64,000 nt of DNA from Actinoplanes sp. KI2 (GTDB taxonomy: Bacteria; Actinomycetota; Actinomycetes; Mycobacteriales; Micromonosporaceae), in the NCBI RefSeq assembly GCF_025630775.1, contig NZ_JAOSZE010000027.1:1-64000 (forward strand), read 5' to 3'. The translations under genes and the position numbers were made by a program. Positions within the stretch are counted from its first letter, which is position 1. Each line of letters starts with the position of its first letter. Positions 33,663-41,491 of the stretch are shown in pieces. The notes beneath the pieces were generated by a model, which worked only from the letters and a program-made list of their open reading frames with translations, did no database searches and was not told the origin of the DNA.

Positions 33663-34852
33663 CATCGGACACCCACGGCGTTGCGCAGCATCACCTGCGG
33701 GTCGGCGGCCCGGTCCGGGTCGAGCTCGGCGGCGTCGGCGATCAGCCGGCGGCCCTGCACCAGGTCGCGCGGGCGGTCCACGGCCAGGATCGCGTCCAGC
33801 CGGCTGCCGGTCAGCCACAGCGCCGCCCAGGACGGGTCGGCCGGGTCGCCGCGCAGCACCATCCGGTCGGCGCCGCGGTGGTGGCCGGCGTACTGGACCA
33901 TCCGGCCGAACTGCTCCGACCAGAAGTACGGCGGCGCGTCGTAGACCGCTTCCCGGCCGAGCAGGGTCGCGGCCGCCACCTCGGGCGCGTCCTTGGCCAG
34001 GGTCCAGTGCTCGGCCGGCAGCCGGCAGCCGAAGCGGCGGGACCACCAGGCCGCGCAGTCCCCGGCCGCGACCACCTCGGGCCGGCTGGTCCGCATCGCG
34101 CCGTCGACCAGCAGCCCGCGCTCGACCGCGAGGCCCGAGCCGGCCAGCCAGCCGACGTCGGGCCGTACCCCGACCGCGGCGATCACCACGTCGGCCGGCA
34201 TCTCGCCGCCGACCAGGGCGAGCCCGCCGTCCTCGACGGCCGCCACCCTGATGCCACAGCGCAGCTCGACGCCCGCCTCGGCATACCATCCGGTGGTCAG
34301 CGCTCCGGCCGCCGAGCCGAGTGCACCGGCCAGCGGCGCGTCGGCCGCCTCGACCACGGTCACCCGGCAGCCCCGGCCGGCGGCCACCGTCGCCACCTCG
34401 GCGCCGATGAAGCCGGCGCCGACGATCACCACCCGGGCGCCGGCGCGCAGCTCCGGCGCCAGCGCGCGGCAGTCGTCCAGGGTGCGCACCACGTGTTGCG
34501 CCCCGGGGCCGGGCAGGCGGATCGGGCTCGCGCCGGTGGCGACGGCCAGTCCGTCGAACGGCAGCGGGCCGCCGGTGGTGTGCAGCGTGCCGCCCGGCCG
34601 GTCGGCGTGCAGGGCCAGCGACTCGGCTCGCCGGCCAAGCAGGACCTCGCAGTCGAGCTGCGCCCAATCGGCCGGCAGCTCGACGGGGCCGGACTCACCG
34701 GCCAGCACGGCCTTGGAGAGCGGCGGCCGATCGTACGGCCGATGCGGCTCCGCCCCGACCAGCGTGAGCGTGCCCGCGAAGCCCTGGTTGCGCAGCTCCT
34801 GGACCGTGCGCAGGCCGGCCAGGCCGGCGCCGGCCACCACGATGTTCCGCAT
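33659..34852 (-). CDS. FAD-dependent ferredoxin-reductase-like oxidoreductase
   Basis: The 397-aa flavoprotein has two dinucleotide motifs, GAGLAGLRT (about 8-16, FAD) and VIVGAGFIGAEVA (about 149-161, NAD), plus the FAD-binding VVAAGDCAAW (about 275). This layout fits rhodocoxin/putidaredoxin reductases of the class I P450 electron chains. No ferredoxin or P450 is in the cluster, so it may reduce another partner such as the Fe-S enzyme LarE or act on the substrate itself (inference). It follows larC by 11 bp with AGAGG ahead of its ATG. Confidence 0.85.
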   Translation of the reverse strand: MRNIVVAGAGLAGLRTVQELRNQGFAGTLTLVGAEPHRPYDRPPLSKAVLAGESGPVELPADWAQLDCEVLLGRRAESLALHADRPGGTLHTTGGPLPFDGLAVATGASPIRLPGPGAQHVVRTLDDCRALAPELRAGARVVIVGAGFIGAEVATVAAGRGCRVTVVEAADAPLAGALGSAAGALTTGWYAEAGVELRCGIRVAAVEDGGLALVGGEMPADVVIAAVGVRPDVGWLAGSGLAVERGLLVDGAMRTSRPEVVAAGDCAAWWSRRFGCRLPAEHWTLAKDAPEVAAATLLGREAVYDAPPYFWSEQFGRMVQYAGHHRGADRMVLRGDPADPSWAALWLTGSRLDAILAVDRPRDLVQGRRLIADAAELDPDRAADPQVMLRNAVGVRC

Positions 34853-34863
34853 CGTCGATACCT

Positions 34864-36051
34864 CTACTCTCGTGCCAGGCCGTCGGCGGCGGCGATCGAC
34901 CGTGCCATGGCCACCTTCACCGGGGTGCCGAGGCGCTCGGCCGCGGCCACCACGTCCTCGTACTCGGGCTGGACGTTGACCACCCGCCGGCCGGACCGGG
35001 CGATCTTGACGCGGACCCCGGTGCCGTCCAGGTCGACCGTGCTGATCTCGCGGGCGAGCTCGCGCTTGGCGACCGGGTACTCGCGGGTGCCGATGGTCGA
35101 CGTCTCGGTGACGATCGTTTCCCGGACGGCCGGGACCAGCGACGCCGGGCACAGCGCGGAGAGGGTGTGCGCCGGACGGCCCTTCTTCATCAGGATCGGG
35201 GTGAGCCAGGCGTCGGACGCGCCGGCCTCCAGCAGCCGGGCCAGCACGTGCGGCCAGATCCGCGGGTCGAGATCGTCCACGTTGGCGTCGATCACCACGG
35301 CCGGCGACCCGGCGTCGGCACCGGGCAGCCCGGCGCCCAGCACGACGCGCACCACGTTGGCGATCGCCGGGTGATCGCGGGTGCCGGCGCCGACACCGAC
35401 ACCGCGCAGCTCCATCCGGGGCAGGTCGCCCCAGCCCGAGCAGAGGGACAGGATCAGCGCGGCCCCGGTCGGCGTGGTCATCTCCTGCCGGAAGCCGCCC
35501 GAGCCGGCCGGGGCGCCCTGATCGGCGAGCAGGCGCAGCACCGCGGGCGCCGGGACCGGCAGCTCGCCGTGTGCCGTGCGCACCCGGCCGGCGCCCAGTA
35601 CCAGTGGTGTCGCGGTGGCCGCGCCGATGGCCAGCTCGTGGTGGGCGGCGCAGACGCCGACCACGTCGGCGATGGCGTCCAGCGCGCCGACCTCGTGGAA
35701 GTGCACGTCGTCGACCGGCACCCCGTGCACGGCGGCCTCGGCCCGGGCCAGCCGGGTGAAGACCGCCAGCGCCCGATCGCGGACGGGATCGGGCAGGTCC
35801 GCCTCGACCAGCCGGGCGCGGATCGCCCGCCAGGTGCGGTGCGGCTGGTCGGCGACGGTGTCGACGTGCGCCTTGCGGGCGGACAGGCCGGCCCGCACCA
35901 CGGTGTCGACCCGGATGGTGACGCTGCCGGGGACGACCGCGTCGACCGCACGCTGCACCGCCGCCAGCGGCGCCCCGGCATCCAGCAGCGCGCCGAGCAG
36001 CATGTCGCCGGATGCGCCGGACGAACAGTCGAACCAGGCCATGGTGGTCAT
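34864..36051 (-). CDS. larC: LarC, nickel-pincer cofactor nickel insertase
   Basis: The 395-aa protein matches LarC throughout: MTTMAWFDCSSGASGDMLLGALLDAG start, HVDTVADQPHRTWRAI, HFHEVGALDAIADVVG, TPTGAALILSL and the C-terminal ETSTIGTREYPVAKREL and VNVQPEYEDVVAAAERLGTPVK. LarC is a CTP-dependent nickel insertase that makes the Ni-C bond of the nickel-pincer nucleotide. In Lactobacillus plantarum it is made by a frameshift from two frames; here it is one continuous gene. Its ATG overlaps the larB stop (ATGA). Confidence 0.95.
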   Translation of the reverse strand: MTTMAWFDCSSGASGDMLLGALLDAGAPLAAVQRAVDAVVPGSVTIRVDTVVRAGLSARKAHVDTVADQPHRTWRAIRARLVEADLPDPVRDRALAVFTRLARAEAAVHGVPVDDVHFHEVGALDAIADVVGVCAAHHELAIGAATATPLVLGAGRVRTAHGELPVPAPAVLRLLADQGAPAGSGGFRQEMTTPTGAALILSLCSGWGDLPRMELRGVGVGAGTRDHPAIANVVRVVLGAGLPGADAGSPAVVIDANVDDLDPRIWPHVLARLLEAGASDAWLTPILMKKGRPAHTLSALCPASLVPAVRETIVTETSTIGTREYPVAKRELAREISTVDLDGTGVRVKIARSGRRVVNVQPEYEDVVAAAERLGTPVKVAMARSIAAADGLARE

Positions 36052-36809
36052 GTGCGCGCCACCACCCGGCGGATCATCCGGGCCGCCGCCACGGCCGCGC
36101 CGAAGCCGTTGTCGATGTTGCACACGGTGACGCCGGGCCCGCACGAGTTGAGCATGGCGAGCAGCGCGGCCACGCCGCCGAAGCTGCTGCCGTAGCCGAC
36201 GCTGGTGGGCACCGCCAGTACCGGCGTGGCGACCAGGCCGGCGACCACGCTGGGCAGGGCGCCGTCCATGCCGGCCACCACGATCAGGCAGTCGGCGGCG
36301 TCCAGCTCGTCGCGCACGGCGAGGACCCGGTGGATGCCGGCCACCCCGACGTCGCGCACCATCGTGGTGTCGCAGCCGAACTCGGTGGCCACGAACGCGG
36401 CCTCCCGGGCGACCGGCTCGTCGGAGGTTCCGGCCGTGACCACCAGGACCCGGCCGGCCGGCTCGGCGGGGTCGCCGATCGCGACGCAGCGGGCGACCGG
36501 GTCGATCCGGCCGTCCGGGAAGGCGCGGGCCACGCTCTCCAGCGCCGCGTCGGGCAGCCGGGTGGCGACCGCGGAGCGCCGGCCGGGCTGCCGGGCGAGC
36601 GCGTCCAGCAGCGCCACCGTCTGCTCCGGGGTCTTGCCGGCCCCGAAGATCACCTCCGGGTCGCCGGTGCGCACGCCTCGGCCGGTGTCCAGGCGGGCGA
36701 AACCCAGATCCCGGGTCGCCGCGCCGGCCAGCGCGCCGAGCGCCCGGCCGGGGGTCAGCTCGCCGCCCGCGACCTGCCGCAGCAGGGCCAGGGTCTCGTC
36801 ACGATCCAT
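36048..36809 (-). CDS. larB: LarB, pyridinium-3,5-biscarboxylic acid mononucleotide synthase
   Basis: The 253-aa protein is LarB, a PurE-like enzyme that carboxylates and hydrolyses nicotinic acid adenine dinucleotide, the first step to the nickel-pincer cofactor. Diagnostic stretches are VVTAGTSDEPVAREAAFVA (124-142), DCLIVVAGMDGALPSVVAGLV (173-193) and TSVGYGSSFGGVAALLAMLNSC (202-223). Cys223 matches the position of the catalytic Cys221 of the L. plantarum enzyme. The gene starts 11 bp before the end of larE, so the two overlap. Confidence 0.95.
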   Translation of the reverse strand: MDRDETLALLRQVAGGELTPGRALGALAGAATRDLGFARLDTGRGVRTGDPEVIFGAGKTPEQTVALLDALARQPGRRSAVATRLPDAALESVARAFPDGRIDPVARCVAIGDPAEPAGRVLVVTAGTSDEPVAREAAFVATEFGCDTTMVRDVGVAGIHRVLAVRDELDAADCLIVVAGMDGALPSVVAGLVATPVLAVPTSVGYGSSFGGVAALLAMLNSCGPGVTVCNIDNGFGAAVAAARMIRRVVART

Positions 36810-37644
36810 CGGCCTGTGCCTTTCCGATCAGGTTGAGATAGCCGCTGCGGAAGCCCGCCGGGTCGACGTCGACCGCCTCGAAACCGGCCGCGCGCACCGC
36901 GTCCAGCGCCGCCGGGCAGGCCCGGACGGCGGCGACGACCGGCCCGTCGACCTGGATCAGGGCCTGCCGGCCGAGGTCGCGCACGCGCAGGTCGTACGAG
37001 TCGATGCCGGCCGACCGCAGGACGGCGCGCAGCGCGGTCTCGGCCGCGTCCACCCGGGCCAGTCGCTCCCGGGTGATCGGCACGCCGTACGCGACGCGGC
37101 TGGACAGGCACGGCGAGGCCGGCTTGTCCCAGAAGGTCAGTCCCCAGCCGCGGGCGGCCGCGCGCACCTGCTTCTTGGTCAGCCCCGCGTCGGCCAGCGG
37201 GGTGAGCGCGCCGAGCCGGGCCGCCGCCCGGATCCCGGGCCGGAACCGGTCGGCCAGGTCGTCGGCGTTGGTGCCGGTGGCGACGTGCGCCAGGCCGTGC
37301 CCGGTCGCGTGGTCGCGCAGCCGGGTGATCAGCTCGTCCTTGCAGAACCAGCACCGGGACCGGGAATTCTCCCGGTATCCGGCCGTGGCCAGCTCGTCGG
37401 TGTCCACGAAGACGTGCGGGGCGCCCAGCTCGGCGGCGATCCGGCGGACCGCCTCGCGCTCGTCGTTCGCCAGGCTCGGCGAGTTGCCGGTGGCGGCCAC
37501 GACCGCGGCCGGGCCGAGGGCACGGATCGCGGCCGCCACCAGCAGGGCGGAGTCGGCTCCGCCGGAGAAGGCGACCAGCACCGAGCCCAGACCGGCAAGC
37601 TGCCGATGCAGGGCGTCGAGGCGGTCCGCCAGCAGGTCGGTCAT
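36799..37644 (-). CDS. larE: LarE, ATP-dependent sulfur transferase of [4Fe-4S] type
   Basis: The 281-aa PP-loop protein (SGGADS, 27-32) adenylates the pincer carboxylates and inserts sulfur. It has three cysteines, C98 and C101 (SRCWFCKDEL) and C179 (SPCLSSR). The L. plantarum enzyme has only the last Cys, which is sacrificed once per turnover. Three-Cys LarE proteins are reported to bind a [4Fe-4S] cluster and act catalytically, so this one is likely of the latter kind. The ATG at 37644 overlaps the stop of the isochorismate synthase gene by 4 bp. Confidence 0.94.
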   Translation of the reverse strand: MTDLLADRLDALHRQLAGLGSVLVAFSGGADSALLVAAAIRALGPAAVVAATGNSPSLANDEREAVRRIAAELGAPHVFVDTDELATAGYRENSRSRCWFCKDELITRLRDHATGHGLAHVATGTNADDLADRFRPGIRAAARLGALTPLADAGLTKKQVRAAARGWGLTFWDKPASPCLSSRVAYGVPITRERLARVDAAETALRAVLRSAGIDSYDLRVRDLGRQALIQVDGPVVAAVRACPAALDAVRAAGFEAVDVDPAGFRSGYLNLIGKAQADGS

Positions 37645-39104
37645 TCCAGGTCCAGGGCGAGGGCGGTCGTCATGACGCGCAGCTTGGCGCAGGTCTCGGC
37701 GTACTCGGCGTCCGGATCCGAGCCGGCGACCAGGCCGCAGCCGGCGTAGAGCGTGGCCGCGTCGCCGTCCAGCAGCGCCGAGCGGATGGCCACCGCGAAC
37801 TGGCCCTGTCCGGCGCAGTCGGCCCAGCCGACCACGCCCGCGTACCAGCTGCGGTCCAGCCCCTCGTGGGCGGCCAGCCAGTTCAGCGCCGCCTCGCGCG
37901 GGTGGCCGCCGAGCGCCGGCGTCGGGTGCAGCCGGTCGACGAAGTCCAGCACCTGGGCCGTGGCGTGGTCGGCCAGCCGGCCGCGCACCTGGGTGGCCAG
38001 ATGCTGCACGTTCGCCAGCCGCAGCACCCGCGGGGACTCGACGGAGACGTCGGCGCACGCCTCGCGCAGCGCGTCGGCCAGCATCCGGACGACCACGTCG
38101 TGCTCGTGCCGCAGCTTCGGGCTGGCCGCCAGCTCGCGGGCCAGCGCTTCGTCCTGCTCCGGCGTCGCGCCGCGCGGCATGGTGCCGGCCAGGCCCAGGG
38201 CGTGCACGGTCCGGTCGCCGACCCGCACCAGATACTCCGGTGTGGACCCGAGGAACGTACGCCCGCCGTGGTCCACCGCGAACAGGGTGGTGCCCGGGCC
38301 GGCCTGGCGCAGCCGGCGCACCACCGCCGGCACGTCGAACGGCTCGGACGCGATCACCCGCAGCTCGCGGGCGAGCACGACCTTCTCGAAGTCGCCGGCG
38401 TCGATCCGGTCGGTCGCGTGCCGGACCAGCTTCTTCCAATCGTCGGCCGAGGGCAGCTCGGTCCGTGTGTACGTGCGCGGGCCGGCCACCGCGACCGGTT
38501 CTTCGCCCGCTACCGGCAGGCAGTCGTCGGCCAGGCGGGCCAGCTCGTCGGCCACCTGCTCGGCGTCGGCGTCCGGGGTGAGCAGCGCGTTGAGTGCCAG
38601 CCGGGCCGGCACCGGGAACTCGCCGGCGGCGGCGTCGGTGACCGTGCTGCGGATCTGCAGGGCGGGCACCCAGAGCAGGGCGTCCGGGAGTCGTCCGGCG
38701 CAGGCCGGGTCACCCGGGCGGAACGCGAACCCGCCGATCGCCAGCGGGCCGTCCCCGGCGCCGGTGCCGCCGCTGACCACCTCCCGGGCCAGCGCCGTCC
38801 AGTCGTCGCGGACCTTGGCGATCCGGCCGTCGCCGGTGGCCCGCAGGTCGTGCGCCGTGCCGAGGGCGACGATCGAACCCTGGTCCCAGGCCGACTGCCA
38901 GAGCATCGAGCGCTCGACCGCGCCCCGGGCCCGGCTCCAGACCGCGACCGGGTCGCCGACGTACAGCGGCTTCGCCCAGCTGGCCAGCACCGGCTTGCGC
39001 AGCCGGCGGGCCCGCTCGGCCGCCCGGCGGCAGGTGGCCACCAGGCTGTCCCGGTCGATCCGCCCGAGCAGCGGAATGAACAGCGGCGGCGCCGTCACCG
39101 TCAT
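37641..39104 (-). CDS. Isochorismate synthase (chorismate-utilising enzyme)
   Basis: The 487-aa protein belongs to the anthranilate-synthase-I/isochorismate-synthase family and converts chorismate to isochorismate. The C-terminal catalytic half holds DFEKVVLARELRV, FLGSTPEYLVRV, HALGLAGTMPRG, RHEHDVVVRML, LHPTPALGGHPREAAL and YAGCGLVAGSDPDAEYAETCAKL, with the Glu/His/Glu metal ligands. Neither an isochorismatase nor a pyruvate lyase is in the window, so the next step is open. It is 2 bp downstream of the adenylating enzyme gene. Confidence 0.93.
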   Translation of the reverse strand: MTVTAPPLFIPLLGRIDRDSLVATCRRAAERARRLRKPVLASWAKPLYVGDPVAVWSRARGAVERSMLWQSAWDQGSIVALGTAHDLRATGDGRIAKVRDDWTALAREVVSGGTGAGDGPLAIGGFAFRPGDPACAGRLPDALLWVPALQIRSTVTDAAAGEFPVPARLALNALLTPDADAEQVADELARLADDCLPVAGEEPVAVAGPRTYTRTELPSADDWKKLVRHATDRIDAGDFEKVVLARELRVIASEPFDVPAVVRRLRQAGPGTTLFAVDHGGRTFLGSTPEYLVRVGDRTVHALGLAGTMPRGATPEQDEALARELAASPKLRHEHDVVVRMLADALREACADVSVESPRVLRLANVQHLATQVRGRLADHATAQVLDFVDRLHPTPALGGHPREAALNWLAAHEGLDRSWYAGVVGWADCAGQGQFAVAIRSALLDGDAATLYAGCGLVAGSDPDAEYAETCAKLRVMTTALALDLE

Positions 39105-39106
39105 GG

Positions 39107-40198
39107 TCAGTACACCCCCTCGACCGCGGGCGCGCTGCCGGCGGCGTTCAGCGGCTGCACGTCGGCGAGGCCGTCCTGCGGGTACCTGCCGGCCGGCGGG
39201 ATCCGCACGACGGCGTCGCGCTCCAAGGTCCAGGGCAGGAACAGGTCACGGGAGACCAGGCTGACCTTGACCTGGCCGCGCTCGCCGTACGCAATCTCGG
39301 TGTCGGGCTTCTCCGGGTCGACGACGCGGACCCGGCTGAACGGGTGGAACGGGACGAAGACGCAGCTCTCGTCGGCGGTCTCGCGGGGGCGCTGCGGCGC
39401 GATGCCCATCATGGTGTTGCCGTAGAGGCCGACCACGGCCGCGTCCGGGAACACCTCCTGCTCGAACGCGCGCAGCGTCTCCGGGCTCACGCTGGTGCCG
39501 GCCCAGATGATGCCGCGCACCTTGCGCTGCACCAGATCGAGCAGCCGCGGGTCGGCGGCCAGCGCCTCCAGCACCGGCGGCGTGGCGAACATGACCGACA
39601 CCGGCTGCGTGGTCAGGACGTCCTCGGCCTGGGCCAGGATGTGCTTGACGTAGCGGCGGACCTCGTCCGTGCGGCCCTGCTTCGCGATCGACTTGACCCA
39701 GCGCGGGTCGAAGTCGAGGTAGTGGCAGAACGTGCCGCGCAGGTGGGCCAGGATGCCGATCGACCGGCCGACGATGTGCGGCCCGCTCGGGCCGATGTGC
39801 AGCCAGTGACCGCCGCCCTCGCCCGGGAACCGGTGCTCGGCGAGCACGTCGCTGACCCAGTGCACGCCGTTGCGCCGCGACCGCGACTCCACGATGCGCT
39901 TGGGCCGGCCGGTGGTGCCGCCGCTGTCGAACACCTGGAAATCCCAGCCCTCGCGGGAGATCCCGGCCGGCACCAGGGCGTCGACGGAGAGGTCCCGCCA
40001 TTCCTCGCCGACGTCCGGGAACAGGTCGAGGTCGTCCCAGGTGCGCACGTCGGTGAGCGGGTTGAAGTCGAGTTCGGCGGCGCGCTTCACCCAGTACGGC
40101 GACCCGGTCGACGGCGAGAAGTGCCACTGCATGGCGGCGGCCAGGAACTCGTCGGGTGGCAGGTCGGCGGTGAACGGCTCGGCGGTGGAGTCCAGCAT
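39107..40198 (-). CDS. EhpF-like adenylate-forming enzyme (PaaK-related)
   Basis: The 363-aa protein is a short adenylate-forming enzyme with the P-loop-like A3 motif DSGGTTGRPKRI at 91-102, later SVMFATPPVLEAL, RGIIWAGTSVSPETL, and VGLYGNTMMG. It lacks a complete C-terminal subdomain Lys motif. Phenazine-pathway EhpF has a similar make-up and activates phenazine dicarboxylic acid for reduction by EhpG. I infer that it activates an aromatic carboxylate. The start ATG 40198 follows GGAGGC-like bases (ATTCCGGAGGCAATCC). Confidence 0.82.
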   Translation of the reverse strand: MLDSTAEPFTADLPPDEFLAAAMQWHFSPSTGSPYWVKRAAELDFNPLTDVRTWDDLDLFPDVGEEWRDLSVDALVPAGISREGWDFQVFDSGGTTGRPKRIVESRSRRNGVHWVSDVLAEHRFPGEGGGHWLHIGPSGPHIVGRSIGILAHLRGTFCHYLDFDPRWVKSIAKQGRTDEVRRYVKHILAQAEDVLTTQPVSVMFATPPVLEALAADPRLLDLVQRKVRGIIWAGTSVSPETLRAFEQEVFPDAAVVGLYGNTMMGIAPQRPRETADESCVFVPFHPFSRVRVVDPEKPDTEIAYGERGQVKVSLVSRDLFLPWTLERDAVVRIPPAGRYPQDGLADVQPLNAAGSAPAVEGVY

Positions 40199-40236
40199 GG
40201 ATTGCCTCCGGAATCGGATCAGGCGGTGGTTTTGGG

Positions 40237-41295
40237 TCAGACCGTCGTCAGCGACGGCGCGAGCTTGGCCCCGGGCTTGGCCCCGAGCGACCGGCCGACC
40301 GCGTGGACGACCGGACGGAGCCGGCCCATCAGCGCCGCGAACTGCTCGCCGCTGAGCGCCTGGAATCCGTCGCACATCGCGTTCCGGGCGTCGGTGTGCA
40401 CGTCGATGATCAGGCCGTCGGCGCCGCAGGCGGCCGCGGCCAGCGACATCGGGCCGACCAGGTGCGGCTGGCCGGTGCTGTGGCTGGGGTCGACGATCAC
40501 CGGCAGGTGGGTCAGCCGCTTCACCTCGGCCACCGCGCTCAGGTCGAGCGTGAACCGGGTGCTGCGGTCGAAGCTGCGGATGCCGCGCTCACACAGGACG
40601 ACGTCGCCGTTGCCCATGTGCATGAGGTATTCGGCCGCGTGCAGCCACTCGTCGATGGTGGCGGCCATGCCCCGCTTGAGCAGCACCGGGCGCCCGGCCG
40701 CGCCGGCCGCCCGGAGCAGGTCGAAGTTCTGCATGTTGCGGGTGCCGATCTGGAGCATGTCGCACTCCTGCGCGACGACCTCCACGTCCTTCGGCGTGAC
40801 CACCTCGGTGACGACCTGCAGGCCGGTGCGGGTGCGCTGCTCGGCGAGCAGGGCCAGACCGGCCACGCCCAGGCCCTGGAAGCTGTACGGCGAGGTGCGC
40901 GGCTTGAACGCGCCACCGCGCAGCATGACCGCGCCGGCCTCGTGGACCGCGTCGGCGGCGGCGCTCATCTGGGCGCTGCTCTCCACGGCGCACGGGCCGG
41001 CGATCACCACGAACTCGGGGCCACCGAACGTGGCCGGGCCGACCGGGACGCGGGTGTCCTCGGCCCGGAAGGCGCGGGTGGTCAGGCGGTGCGACCCGGA
41101 GATCTGCACGACCCGGGCGACGTTCGGCGCGGCGGTGACGACGGCGACCGTTTCAGCGTCGGCGGACTCGGCGGTCACGAGCATGGTGGCGTCGCCGAGC
41201 GACACCGCCACCGGCGTCATGCCCCGGCCCCGGACGGCCTCGCTGACGGCGTCGATCTGGTTCCGGGTCGCGGACGGATGAAATACGACGATCAC
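40237..41295 (-). CDS. aroF: DAHP synthase (3-deoxy-7-phosphoheptulonate synthase), AroF/type I-beta
   Basis: From GTG 41295 (AAGG 8 nt upstream) the enzyme is 352 aa. An N-terminal ACT-like/FL domain (VIVVFHPSATRNQIDAVSEAVRGRGMTP) precedes the barrel with VIAGPCAVES, LRGGAFKPRTSPYSFQGLG, PVLLKRGMAATIDEW and VIVDPSHSTGQ motifs. It condenses PEP with erythrose 4-phosphate at the head of the shikimate pathway. A cluster-borne copy is commonly used to raise chorismate supply, here for the isochorismate synthase two genes on. The gene follows a 52-aa membrane peptide gene. Confidence 0.92.
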   Translation of the reverse strand: MIVVFHPSATRNQIDAVSEAVRGRGMTPVAVSLGDATMLVTAESADAETVAVVTAAPNVARVVQISGSHRLTTRAFRAEDTRVPVGPATFGGPEFVVIAGPCAVESSAQMSAAADAVHEAGAVMLRGGAFKPRTSPYSFQGLGVAGLALLAEQRTRTGLQVVTEVVTPKDVEVVAQECDMLQIGTRNMQNFDLLRAAGAAGRPVLLKRGMAATIDEWLHAAEYLMHMGNGDVVLCERGIRSFDRSTRFTLDLSAVAEVKRLTHLPVIVDPSHSTGQPHLVGPMSLAAAACGADGLIIDVHTDARNAMCDGFQALSGEQFAALMGRLRPVVHAVGRSLGAKPGAKLAPSLTTV

Positions 41296-41332
41296 TGCTG
41301 CACCTTCCGTTGGTGGGCGGCCGGCGTTCGCG

Positions 41333-41491
41333 TTACCGGGATCCGAGTGCGATGAAGTCCCAGCCGACATCGGCACGGACGCGCTGCGCGGCGGCCTGCT
41401 GGCCGGCCAGGAAACCGGCGACCGCGAGCGTGGCGATCAACCCGATACCGATCATGAGTAGCGATCCGACCCGAGTTCTGCGGATGTCCAT
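41333..41491 (-). CDS. 52-aa single-pass membrane peptide heading the cluster operon
   Basis: This small gene encodes 52 residues: MDIRRTRVGSL, a hydrophobic helix (about 11-30, LLMIGIGLIATLAVAGFLAG), then a short soluble tail QQAAAQRVRADVGWDFIALGSR. It has a GTG-free ATG start with GGGGG 7 nt upstream and an intact TAA stop, and is 37 bp upstream of the DAHP synthase start. Its position and ribosome site suggest it is the first gene of the right operon. No family is recognised; it might be a small membrane partner or regulator. Confidence 0.6.
   Translation of the reverse strand: MDIRRTRVGSLLMIGIGLIATLAVAGFLAGQQAAAQRVRADVGWDFIALGSR

Noticed and set aside
33659-34852. Flavoprotein reductase as electron donor to a P450 in the cluster
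   Set aside because: No P450 or ferredoxin lies in the 22-41 kb cluster; the P450/ferredoxin pair at 45-47 kb is separated by unrelated genes and a different regulator.
22049-41491. A phenazine gene cluster
   Set aside because: EhpF/EhpG-like proteins suggest it, but none of the phenazine core enzymes (PhzB, PhzD, PhzE, PhzF, PhzG) are encoded.
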